From Lichina pygmaea (taxonomy: Eukaryota; Ascomycota; Lichinomycetes; Lichinales; Lichinaceae), in NCBI GenBank assembly GCA_963422465.1, contig OY730172.1, forward strand, positions 806,001 to 870,000: 64,000 bases of DNA, written 5' to 3'. Below are positions 43,493-54,622 of the stretch, piece after piece. How positions within the stretch are numbered: the stretch's first letter is position 1; each line of letters begins with the position of its first letter. Position numbers and translations under genes: made by a program. The notes below the pieces were generated by a model. That model saw nothing but the letters and a program-made list of their open reading frames with translations. It was not told where the DNA came from and made no database searches.

Positions 43493-46400
43493 ATGGTGAT
43501 GTTGCCATGGTCCGAGAAACGTCTTCCTCGCGTACCGCTCGAGCACCGCGACGAGCGCTTGGAACGGCCATCTTCGTCGAGGCGACGCGCCATGCCCGGG
43601 GCCTCGGTGCGCCCGGTCCAGCCGGCTCGAGATGACGACGACGCAGGCGCCGTGGAATGCTCGCCGAAGCCGACGAGCTCTCGCGCCGCCACGGTCGATG
43701 GCTCGACGCCGCACGACCAGCTGGTCCGGCCCGTCGACCGCGATCCCTACGATGTGACGGACCTCCCTGGAGCGTTGGCCTCGCGATCGCTCGTCGACGA
43801 CATGCTGTCGTCCTTCCCGGACCACCCTTCGCTGGGCCGGCCCTCGCCCAAGCGCCGCTCCGTGGACCTGCGCTCCCGGACCGTGGACGAGCTCCGACTG
43901 TATGGATACCTCAAGAACGACGATCCGAGCACTCTCGCGTCGCGCTACAGTCTGGTCCGGCCGAACCGCGCCCGGGGCCACACGTACTCGACGTCGTCGT
44001 CCTCGGAGTACGACCTTCGACCGGCCGACCGGCTGAGCCGCCATTCGAGGCGCCTCTCGCGCGGTCGGCGGAGCAACAGCGGATCCAACTTCGACGTCGT
44101 CTTCGAGAAGGCCGAGCTCTTTCGGCCGCCGGATACGGCCGGCGTCAGGCCCTTCGAGGGCCAGCGAGCCCTGCCGCCGCCGCCGCCGCCGCCGCCGCCG
44201 TCGTCGCCGCGCTCGTACGGTCGACATTGCTCGGGTCGGACGGGGAGGAGCGACAAGAACAGCGCCGAGTCGAGCTTCGACGCCGGCTACGTGCAGCTCT
44301 ACGGCAGCACTCGCTGGGCGACGACCTTCGGGGCCCGCTCGGCCGCTGCCGCTGCCGCCGCCGCCGCCGCCGCCGACCACGACGGCGTGGAGCGCCACCT
44401 GCGATCGGCCCCGCATCCGCACTCGCATCCCCACGCGCAGCCGCGGCCGTCGTCGAGGGGCTTCTTCTCGGGCGACGCCATGCGGGCCCGATTCGACGCC
44501 GACTTCGAGGCCGCCCCGACCCCGGTCGTCCACGGCGGACCGAGTCGACAGCATTCCCCGGTTCGCGCGAGCGTGCCCGGATCCTCCGCCGGAGCCCGAC
44601 GGGCCCGCAACGAAGCCGTCGTGGGGCGAAAGCTGAGCCTCTGGTCCGCCAGGGACACCTTCCTCCACGACGCCGCCTCCTCCGACGCCGAGCGACGCAC
44701 GTTCGGACGCGACGACGCCGCGCCGTCGGAGGTGTGGGCCACGTCGAGGCGCCCGCCCGGCACGTCCGCCGTCGACGATGCTCCGGCGCCAGGTCCGACG
44801 GTGTCTTTCGGGAAGACCCGGCCTGCGGACGCACCGGTGTCCGCGCCCCGCCCCAAGGAGCGCGTGGGCTTCTTTCGCCGAGTCTTTGGGTACGCGAAGA
44901 ACATCGTCCCGGCGGCCGATGCAGCAGCAGCTGCTGCTGCCGTAGCGCCAGCCGGCCCTGGCCGCTCCATCTCGGATGGTCTGCTCGAATCCAACGGTCG
45001 ACACCCGGAGCTCGTGGCCGACGACGAGACCCGACTCAGCATCCGACCGCCGGCGGCCTACCGCGACGCCTTCGAGCTGGACAAGGACCTCCCTCTTTCC
45101 CCCGCTGCTCCTCCCCCACCGCCTCCTCCGTCGCCGCCACCGCTACACAAGAAATCCTCCTTCTTCCGCCGAAGGAAGAGATCTTTCTCCGACGGCCGCC
45201 CCTCGCAGGTGCTCCTCCACCACCCGCCGTCCGATGCCCTAGCGATCCCGGCCGCGTCGGGCCGGCCCTCGAGCCCCGTCAGTAGTCTGCGTAGGGTCAT
45301 GGATCCGTACATCGCCGGCCACTCGCCGAGCCTGGGCGTCTACGGCGGTAGTTTAGACCGCCTCGACGCCGCCGCCGCCGCCGCCGCTGACGACGACGAA
45401 CGCTTCTGGCAACAGCGGATCAAGGCGCACGAGGCCCTCCTGGACGAGCAGGACGGTCCAAGTCCCGACCGGGCCACATTCGCCGGGCGCGGTCACCGCC
45501 TCGACGGGCGAGGCGGCAAGGCCAGTGCTGCAGACGGTCGTGCATCGCGCTTCCATTCGCCCAGCCCGCTGAGCCCGGCTCATCGCAGCAGGACGACGAC
45601 GATGACGACGCCTGGCCACACGCTACCAGATTCACAGGCCGCCGTGAATGAGGGTTCAGCTACCGTTAGCGCTCCGTCCGCCCTGACGGGTACCGGCGTT
45701 GGCGACATGGCCCCTGGCATCGCCTCCGAGCGCACTCAGCCTGCCCTCGACACGTCCGAGTCGATCATCGCGGCGACGATGCCCAAGTCCTTCGGAAACA
45801 ACCAGGACGAGAACGCCGGCCTCTTGCCCGGCAAGTCTGACCGATGGATCTCGGCAACGGTAGAGGCTCAGGAGCCAAGTCAAAACTCGCCCCTGAAAGA
45901 AAAGTCGATCAGGTCCAGTCGGATCTGGCTTGAGCCTAGTTCGTCCGAGGAGCATCTGGCAAAACAACTGGCCCTGGACGATGTCGAGGACGCCTCGCCG
46001 GTCGCACGAAACTCGCATGTCGAAGGTGGTGCGCCCGTTCAAGGCGGCGGCGGCGGCGGCGGCGGCGAGGAGGCGGAGGTGAAACCCGTCGATCTCGGAC
46101 CTTCCTCACACGGCGAGCCCAGGGACGGTGACGCCGACGACCGCAACCTCCTCGTCTCGTCGTCCACGGACGTGACCGGCATGCTGGAGCTCTCCATGGA
46201 GGACCATGAGCGGGCGAGGCAGCTTTTCGACGGAACGGCGACCTTCGTCGGAGACCAAACCGCGGCCGCCTGGCTCGGAGAGCCGGGAGAGGCTCGAACA
46301 AGATTCCGGAAGGCCTACGCCGAGTTGTTCAACTGGGCCGGCCTCAGCATCCTCGCCGCCACGAGGGAACTGTGCAGCAGACTCGTCTTGAGGGCCGAGA

Positions 46401-47078
46401 CTCAACAGGTCGATCGAATCTTGGACACGGTTTCCACCCGTTGGTGCGACTGCAACCCGAACCACGGCTTCAAGTCTACGGGTGCGTTGTTGTCCATGTT
46501 CCCCCCCTCCCCAACCCCCACCAGCCTTTTTGAGATCCCGTTCGAGGAACGACCATGTCGATGGCTAACGCGCTCATCGCTAGACGTCGTCCACACCATC
46601 TGCTACTCGATACTCCTATTGAACACCGACCTGCACATGGCAGACATTGAGCAGAAGATGACTCGTACTCAGTTCATCAAGAACACGATGCCGACGATCC
46701 GCCGCGTCGCCGAGGACACGGCGCCGGACTCGTTTGAAGCCCCGCCGCCTTTTTCGCAGCCTCGAAGCCGGAACTCGTCGATCAATCCAGATCTGCCCAT
46801 AGTCAAGCTGCTGGCCGAGATGCGGTTCCGCGACAGCGAGGATCGTGCGTCGTCCGTCGATCTTGACCGGCCGTCGCGGAAATCGTCGCGCAGACGGCCT
46901 CTGACGGACGAGCTTCGTCGGCCTTCGCCGACGCCGACGGGCTCGGAAGCTTGCGCCGACGAGGGCGCCATACTCGTGAGGGTGCCTTTTTGCGGGACGA
47001 AGAGAGCTTGGGAGGCACAGGTCGAGCTGGTCCTGAAGGACGTGTACGGCTCGATCAGACGCCAGCAGCTGCCACTGT

Positions 47079-47116
<38 letters not shown>

Positions 47117-48979
47117 AGCGGTGCTCCTGGGGCCGGTGCCGGTGCTGCCTACCAGCACGCCACGGACGGTACGCTGTCCGTGTTGACGGAGAATGTCCTG
47201 CTGAAGCGTACGCCGAGCACGCTGAGCAAGGCCCAGTCCGAGAACCTGGCGCCCAGGGGCAGGCCGGACCTTCAGCAGGTCGGAAGCACGGGGAGATGGG
47301 GATCGAAGAACCGCTCGCGACCGAAGCTGTGTACGACCTCGACCGTCGGCTCGAGTCGGACCAGCTTCGAGGATCACTCGATCTGGACCCCGACCAACCC
47401 GAACTCGTGGAGCAGGCACTCGCTGAGCCGGACCCAGACGTCCATGTCGGTGAACTCGGGCAGGTCGCACGGTCCGCCGAGCGCGTACCGGCAGTCGATC
47501 GGCTTCGCCAACGCTCTCAGCCAGGTCATCGTCCGCGACGACGCAGCGTCCGAGGACGAGCGGGTCGCGCCGATGCTCGAGGACGAGACGCTGGGGCTGG
47601 CCGGTGCGCCGTGGGCCAAAGAGGGCATCGTCCAGCACAAGCACCACCTGGACTCGTCCGACAAGCGATCGAGGGACCGCAACTGGAACGAGTGCTTCGC
47701 CGTCGTCTCCAACGGCTACATACGGCTGTTCTCGTTCTCTAACAAGGGCGCCTCCAACCGCGGTCGAAGCCGGCACGTCCCGGTCGGTGCTGTCGTCGGC
47801 GGCGGCAACTGGACCGAGAACGCCAACCCCGTCGGCACTTTCCTGCTGCGCCAGACCATCGCCTCGTCCCTGCCCGCTCCCGGTTACTCGAAGGCGAGGC
47901 AGTACGTCTGGGCCCTGTCCTTCCCGACCGGCGCCGTGCATCTCTTCCAGGTCGGCACTCCGGAGATCGTCGGCGAGTTCGTCTCGACCGCAAACTACTG
48001 GAGCGCGCGGCTGTCGAAGGAGCCCATGCTCGGCGGTATCAGCAACATCGAGTACGGCTGGAGCGAGGCGGTGATCGACCCGGCTCTCGTCGCGATGGCC
48101 AACGTACCACCTCCGGCTTCGGCGTCCGGCGCTCGGCCCAGCGTCCAGGGCTCGGTTCGGTCTTCGTTCGATCATACGGGTCTGGCGGCTTGTCGGTCAC
48201 GACTGGCGGGAGACAAGGCGATCATCTCGGAATGGACTCCACCTCAGCAAAGCATGGTTGCCAGTCGGTTATTCGAGGCGGAGCAGCTACAGGTCAGTGC
48301 ATCCACGCCCCGAACTGAAACATCGCAAGGCGGGGTTGACCCGTGGATCTGTTGCAGGCGCTCGTTGCGTACGTCAAGAACATTGAAGCTGAGCTTCAAC
48401 GCCACAACGAGCTCAGGAGCGCCATGCTACTCGCGGTAAGTCACGCAATGATGATTCTCACATCTCTGCTTTCCTTGTACTAGTCGATACGGCAACGCTC
48501 GCAGTCAAGTTGGCGAGAGCCGTTCCTGACGACGGTTACAGTTTTCTCCCCGCCACAGCAACCACAACAAGGCAATGGCCAACTGGGAGCGGAAATCCAG
48601 CCATCTCCTGCGCGAGATTGTCAAGTTCCGTACGTACATCGACAGCCTAACGGCGGCCCGCGCCCAAGCCGAGACCCTGCGTGTCAGTCGACCTCAACAG
48701 CAGCAGTCCGAGCAAGACCCCGCCGGTCCACAGAACAGCAAGGTCCAACAGCAGAACAAGCCGAGTCAGGAGAACGCCGACGAACAACCCAAAGCAGACA
48801 GCCCAGATGGTTTCTCGCCCGACAGCAAGCCAGAGGCGAGCAAGCAGGAGGAGCAAAAAGTCGAAGAGATGGACAAGAAAGGGGATATTGCAAAGCCTAA
48901 TATCGAGGCGCAGCAGACGGTGATCAACGAGCAAGGCAGCGGACAGGATCACGACGACACCGCGGAGAAGAGCCAGTAA
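43493..48979 (+). CDS. SEC7-PH domain Arf guanine-nucleotide exchange factor, Syt1-like (about 1737 aa, 4 exons)
   Basis: Exons are 43493-46481, 46584-48292, 48358-48435 and 48542-48979. A long disordered N-terminus with Pro, Ala and Gly runs precedes a SEC7 domain (about residue 900-1060) with the glutamate-finger region LRAETQQVDRIL and the ILLLNTDLHMAD motif. A PH domain at about 1340-1480 follows (GIVQHKHHLDSSDKRSRDR onwards), then a coiled coil and a Gln/Glu-rich tail. Such proteins activate Arf GTPases at the Golgi or plasma membrane. The frame is open upstream to 43313; I prefer the first ATG, at 43493. Intron 1 (46482-46583) is a multiple of three without stops. It interrupts the SEC7 domain, and the homologous reading STDVVHT supports its removal. 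Confidence 0.85.
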
Positions 48980-49993
48980 AGCGGCCTCACCAATCTTTGA
49001 GACGCACTCCTAAAATTTCTTAATATCTCCCAAATTTTTTTCCCCCGTTCTTCACGACTCTGACACGCCCTCCACTTTCGACCTAACTACCTATGGTCTC
49101 TTCTCTTGCGTAGTATTGGACTGTTTTTTGGTCTAGACTGGGCGGTCGTTCTTGACGCGGGAGCATCAGCGAAGAGTTCTGATCTTGGGGAGAAGGAGGA
49201 GGGGATCTACTTGGCTCTTCTTTTTTTTTTGGGGGGGGGGTGGAGACAGGCCTTTTCTTTGTGAATAATCACAGGCACATTTGTTCTTTCTGTCAACCAA
49301 GCGCTCTTCTTTGTTCACTCTACAGTACTTTGAGATCCTTCCTCCTCTCTTTCCCCATCACTCTGGACAGATATTTCCGAGATAAGACTCGGTCTTTGAA
49401 GTCCCACCAGATGATCCTGAATTGTTACTCCGCCTCTGAAGCCTCTTTGGTAGTTATTGTTGTTGTTCCCTCTCTGGACTTGCATCTGTGAACGTAGAGG
49501 AGGCAGAAGAGGGTGGGGTTCTCTGTGTGGGTATCTGCTGTATGGTTGGTTGGTTGTGGCTCGTCTGCTGGTCAGTGTTGAGGTTGAGAGAAAAAGGGGG
49601 GGAGGAGGTTAGGTGGAGGTGGAAGGGTGACAGGAGTTGGCATGGGTAGTATAGAGTATACTGTTGGTACTGTAGGTACTCTAGAGGTCTGTGGAAGGCT
49701 GAACAGTTATGTTCTAAATGTCATGAGTGAAGCACTGTATCCCCTATACTGCGAGAAGATTCACTACTGGGGCTACTGGTAGTATCATGCTGTCACTTGA
49801 CTTTTACATCTGGCTCTAGGGAAATCTGCTGACGGTCTAATGCTCCTACAGCAGACTCGTTCAAGTCGACATCATAGGCGGTCAAATGTAGTTCTCACAC
49901 CATCGGGAAGGCTGTCCTATAAACATATGTACGAGACGTACCACATCCGATCTTGTTGGTGCCCTACACTAGTGTCTTTAACAATCAGTCACC
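48980..49993. other. Intergenic, 3' flank of the SEC7-PH gene and promoter of the MFS gene
   Basis: A T(10) run directly followed by G(10) lies at 49221-49240. No coding sequence is recognised. Confidence 0.5.
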
Positions 49994-51556
49994 ATGGTCG
50001 AGACATCAAACCCGAGCACTCTGGAGCAAGCTCCTACGACAACAGTCCATTACACCCTGTCGACGAAGCGCCAACGTACTTACCTTACCTATCTTCTGGG
50101 CTTTCTGTCACTTGCTTCGTCGTTGACCGCCACAATCTATCTCCCACTAATCCCCCTGTTAAGTGATCACTTTACCCTCTCGATACAGGCAATCAACCTT
50201 ACCATCACCCTCTACGTCGTCTTTCAGGCTGTTGCGCCTGTCGTCTTTGCTCCACTCTCGGATTCCCTGGGTCGTCGCCCAGTCCTGCTTTTCATGCTCG
50301 TGCTATACGCCGCTGCAAGCTTGGGTCTAGCGCTTAATACCAGTAGCTATGCTGCCCTCCTTCTCCTCCGTGCTCTCCAAAGTCTCGGAGGCTCCGCAGT
50401 CTTGGCTATCGCATATGGTGTCGTCGCGGATATGGCTGTTCCCGCCGAACGCGGAAAGATGTTGGGCCCTATGCTCGCAGCGGGTAACCTTGGACCGTGC
50501 GTTGGGCCAGTCATCGGTGGCTGGGTGGCCTTGGTCTCCGGAGGGTTTCGGTGGTGCTTCTGGGCGCTACTCATGTTCGCTATTGTCGCCCTAATGCTCG
50601 TGGGCTGGACGATGCCAGAGACTGCGAGGAAAGTTGTCGGGAATATGGGCGTTCCTGCTACATCATGGTGGAAAACCTGGTGGAAACTGTCCGTGACTTT
50701 GATCAGCAGACGGTCTAGGACAAGGAAAGATACTGTTCCAACCCGACCCGAAAAGATGAAGAGATCCCAGCTCCACATACACCGGCAATCAGAGCTCGAG
50801 CACGATCAATCTCCGTCCGGGAAAGGCACATTCGCAGTCAAGAATCCAATCATGAGTTTTCGGATTATATTCTGGAAAGACACTGCACTTATACTATGGC
50901 TAGGTGCTTCGTCGTACGCGGTCTGGTATTGTATACAGACATCAATTCCCCTGATTTACAAAACTATCTACAGCTTCAATGATCTTGAAGTCGGGCTCTG
51001 CTTTCTCACCGGTGGGGCAGGCGTTATCATAGGCAGTTTTATAGCTGGACAACTACTGGATCAAAACTACAAGGTAGTCGCCAAGTCTGCAGGGGTTACT
51101 GTGAACACTGTCTCCGGAGACAATTTTGAATTTTTTCCAATCGAGAGGGCACGATCTCGAGGTACAATATACTGGACAATCCTGTCCGGTATGAGTTTGG
51201 TGGGCTACGGATGGGCTGTCAAGTACCACACGCATCCTAGCATCCCTTTGATTCTACAGAGTTTTATCGGTGCGATATGCACAGTTATCCTTCAGGCCTT
51301 CAACACTCTACTGGTGGACATTTTCCCGGAGAACCCTAGCACAGCAGCAGCTTCAGGGAACATCACTCGCTGTGGGTTTTCCGCGGTGGCAATCATGCTT
51401 GTCGACCCACTTGTCCGTGCAATAGGCTACGGCTGGTTTTTCACTATACTGGCACTCATCAACAGTACCAGTGGTGGAGCTGCTATTCTTCTGATTCGGC
51501 GGTTTGGAATACGTTGGAGGCAGAAGAGGATGTCTGATCAGCAACTCTTGCTATAA
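49994..51556 (+). CDS. MFS drug:H+ antiporter, DHA1/QDR-like (520 aa)
   Basis: The gene is intronless, and its ATG at 49994 sits in a strong CACCATGG context. Twelve hydrophobic spans are expected. The loop-2 motif A is clear (PLSDSLGRRPVLLF), as is the antiporter motif C (GNLGPCVGPVIGGW) in span 5. A basic central loop (about residues 225-280, RRSRTRKDTVPTR) separates the two halves. DHA1 transporters of this type export drugs, polyamines or weak acids across the plasma membrane by proton antiport. The substrate cannot be read from sequence. It does not sit in a visible secondary-metabolite cluster. Confidence 0.9.
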   Translation: MVETSNPSTLEQAPTTTVHYTLSTKRQRTYLTYLLGFLSLASSLTATIYLPLIPLLSDHFTLSIQAINLTITLYVVFQAVAPVVFAPLSDSLGRRPVLLFMLVLYAAASLGLALNTSSYAALLLLRALQSLGGSAVLAIAYGVVADMAVPAERGKMLGPMLAAGNLGPCVGPVIGGWVALVSGGFRWCFWALLMFAIVALMLVGWTMPETARKVVGNMGVPATSWWKTWWKLSVTLISRRSRTRKDTVPTRPEKMKRSQLHIHRQSELEHDQSPSGKGTFAVKNPIMSFRIIFWKDTALILWLGASSYAVWYCIQTSIPLIYKTIYSFNDLEVGLCFLTGGAGVIIGSFIAGQLLDQNYKVVAKSAGVTVNTVSGDNFEFFPIERARSRGTIYWTILSGMSLVGYGWAVKYHTHPSIPLILQSFIGAICTVILQAFNTLLVDIFPENPSTAAASGNITRCGFSAVAIMLVDPLVRAIGYGWFFTILALINSTSGGAAILLIRRFGIRWRQKRMSDQQLLL

Positions 51557-52028
51557 CTGTTCGTACGTATCGCGAAAAAAAATACAGACATTCGAAAATG
51601 TGAGTACACCCAGAAGGTTTACACGTATTAAAGACTGTACTCGGAAAATGAAGTGTATTTGTCTTTTTTTTTACACCTCTTGTCACATATGGATGAACTA
51701 CCGGTATAGAACATGTCTGATTCGCGTTTCAGATATTCGATGAAGGCCTGCAGCGAAAGAGAAGCTGAGTGCGAGAGACGATGATTCTTCATTGGAGCGA
51801 GCTATGCTAACTATATAGATGAGTGGTTTAGATAGGGAGCTGAGCACATGCCAGCTGCACATGCCAGCTGGAGGATCTAGCCGAGGACCGAGGACCGAGG
51901 ACAAGCGTGGTCAATCTCCTCAAGGACTGGGGCTGGGGCGCCACAGGGAACTAGACCCAGGACATGACGAAGGACTCGATCCAGGCGCCGCCACCACAGG
52001 ACGGATCAATTCCTTCGAGCATCAGGTA
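51557..52028. other. Intergenic with short tandem duplications
   Basis: It contains a doubled CACATGCCAGCTG (about 51845-51870) and a GAGGACC triplet repeat near 51884-51902. No gene is seen. Confidence 0.5.
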
Positions 52029-53372
52029 CTATTCACCACCGTTGTTCATCTTGGCCCATTCTTCGTAACCTCCCGGATACTTGTCGACGAGAGCTCGCAT
52101 ATCGTCCATGAGTCTAAGAGAGGATTTGGTAAGTCTACTGATTTACGAAACGTCGAAGGATCTAACACTCACACATGTCTGAAGCGTAGGTTCCCGGGAT
52201 AGAGTGCGGAGCTGAGCGCATTGAATTTTCTATTGAGGGTTAGCAACAACACCAACTGAAACAACAATGAAGAGTAAGTATCTGCAGCCATAGAACTTAC
52301 ACGCAGTAAAGAAGAACCCGGTCGTCAAAATCTTCTACGGGGGTGGAGATCGGGAAGTACTTGGTGTACGCTCGGATATACGGCTTGCCTATCTTGTGAC
52401 GAGGCGGTCGCCAGGGCGCCAACTCGTCTAGCTTCTCTGTGAGTCCTGAGCTTCCCCCTGTCCTGTCCAGTATCCTTACTTACACTCGTTGTGTGCATAG
52501 AGACAAGTCGAGTCGAAGATGACAGGCAAGTCTGTAGCAACATCCGTCGAGGTATTACCATCCCAGAGATCGCCATGCACGAGTCGGGGCTGAATCGATC
52601 TTCCACCAGTCTCCAATGGTCGCAGCAGTCGCGGAACGACCTTTTCGAAGATCGCCTCTTTCAGCCGCGTCATCTCGGGATCCGGGCCTTGCGACTTTTC
52701 CTCAACATCGAGTGTTGCCTTCAACAGTTCCAGAAAGAACTGTTCCCATGTGTCCTTCCAGTCCACTTTCTGCGGAACAGCTGCCACGCCCGTTGTTGTG
52801 TGAAAGCCATACTTTCCGTTGGGTGAGACGGCTTTGCGATGTACCTCAGCAAGCATTGAACCCAACTTACGGGGATCCGGGATGTCATCATTCATCTCCA
52901 CGAAGCTGCAGATGAAGAAGTGGATGTTCGGGTCTGATGCGTACGTCCCCCATCCCACCGGAACTGGCACCAACCCTGGAACAGCCTCGTAGAGAGCTTT
53001 CTGGCCCTCGAACTCGCCATGCACCATTTGCTTGCCGGCATTGGTATGGGTCACCTTCAAGAAGTACGATATCTCGGAGCCATCAGATTGCACTGTCTCG
53101 ATGGCGGCTGTCCTGGTCCAGTAACTGGCGCCGTATGCCGAGATGTCCTTGACTTCTGTCCCCGCCGGAAGTTCTTCAGAGGCTTAGCTAACTGACTACG
53201 TTCCATTGCAGAGAGACATCTTACTTGCAAGAACATTGTCGTCGACAAACTCAATCCATTTGATGTCGATATCAACTTCCTTATTCCAGATTTCTTCCTT
53301 GCTCCACACAGCACTTCCAGGGTCCTCCAGCACCGGCGTCGTGGTGTTGGACTTGATCCTCGTTACAGCCAT
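52029..53372 (-). CDS. Fructosamine/ketosamine-3-kinase (368 aa, 5 exons)
   Basis: Exons are 53372-53225, 53173-52484, 52427-52301, 52229-52173 and 52113-52029, totalling 1107 nt. Family motifs are AYGASYWTRTA, FLKVTHTNAGKQMVHGEFEG, the kinase loop VHGDLWDGN and VIFDSTCLYAHNEYELAPW. The conserved C-terminus SSALYPGNLRFRHV is also present. FN3K enzymes phosphorylate sugar-amine adducts on proteins so that they fall apart, a protein-repair step. Intron 2 ends in CTAG; the earlier CAG candidates would give a stop codon, so this acceptor decides the frame. It diverges from the NLR gene. Confidence 0.93.
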
Positions 53373-54622
53373 GGTAGCAATTTGGCTTGATACGCGATAC
53401 TATTATCCCCGACTGAAGGGGCTCGGAATACATTATATACGGTCCGACTCTGAGCACCACAGAACCGCCATACTCCTCGGGTGAGTCTCGGCTTGTCTTC
53501 CCACTCTCATGACCTGCAGGTTGATTCCCAAGCAGATCAAGTCCCCTCCGAGTTCCCGTCCTATAACCTGTTGGAAGCCGCACGATTCTGAGCTTGTTAT
53601 ATACTTACCTCCAGAGTCCAACAGCCGCCGTATCAGCATCTTCTCGTTGTCAAACAGAAGTATTTCTACTCTACTTAGCGACCTATACAGCTACAGAGGC
53701 GCTGGACATACAAGAGGCTACCGGTACATGTTCCAAAAAGTGTTCCTTGAGACAAGGATAGCTGTCAGAAATCTTGACACCGTATCTGGGAGCGATGCGT
53801 AGTGCAACAACAAAACCAAGTCGGAGGACCTCCCGAGGCTGAGATATCCCTTAAACTACTGCACGAACGTGCCATGCGGGATCTGCTCGGCGCCGGTTGC
53901 CGAAGCCCCTAACAAATCACGATCCCTCGTCAACCCCCCCCACAAGAGCCGACGGGCTACTGTCGTGTCACCCAACCGAGGGATTCTGGGACTTGGAACG
54001 TATGTACAGTACCTCCGTACGGGAGGAAGTACCAGAGAATGGTGCAGGTAAAGGCAACATCAAACCAAGTTCCACAGACTTGGATCCTCGCTATCACGAC
54101 AGCTTGTACTGATGTAGCGGTCCCACTTTCCATTCGTCTTGTTTTGCAACTGTTCAAAGTCGTCCAGCAGCCTTGTTCAAAGGACCCGGTCATACAAGAC
54201 TACTGCAGTTCTTTGTCACCACGAGCATGTCTTACTCGTGCCGACTTGCAGCTGCCTCGCAGTTTCTGTACCGACACTGCCGAAGTGTGGGAGAGGCCGA
54301 AGAAGCTGTATGGCTCGATGCTGGCCAACTTGTGGGCGCAGAGAGTGGACTATCAGGTGTCTGGTCTGGCCACACACCAGCTCACGGCTGCTTCCACATC
54401 CAGCTCCCATTGTTTGTGCTCTAGATTACCACTAAGCTTGATAGTATCTTCCTCGTCAAGTCCCCTATGAAAAACCAGGCTCGGTCATCGTCAAAAACAT
54501 TCCCTGCTTGCAGACCGCACTGTCGTATGGACCACGTTCTACAGGTGGAAGAGCTGATCTCGATCACACCTGCTAATATGCATGAATAGCTACCGGGAAA
54601 TAAGCATCTGATACTGCATGCA
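53373..54622. other. Divergent promoter region between fructosamine kinase and the NLR
   Basis: No conserved coding sequence is recognised. GTAC palindromes lie at 53999-54021. Confidence 0.45.

Noticed and set aside
43364-45004. 546-codon minus-strand frame, and a 542-codon plus-strand frame (43657-45285)
   Set aside because: Both are Arg/Pro/Gly-rich shadows of the GC-rich SEC7-PH N-terminal region, whose frame alone continues into recognised domains.
46616-48175. 519-codon minus-strand frame
   Set aside because: It is antisense shadow of the SEC7 and PH domains.
52428-52483. Apparent nonsense mutation in fructosamine kinase after AHNE
   Set aside because: The nearest CAG acceptors do give a stop, but the CTAG acceptor at the end of this 56-bp intron restores YELAPWR and the conserved frame.
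54039-54470. 143-codon frame upstream of the NLR
   Set aside because: It has no ATG start and no motif, and other frames in the same segment are equally open.
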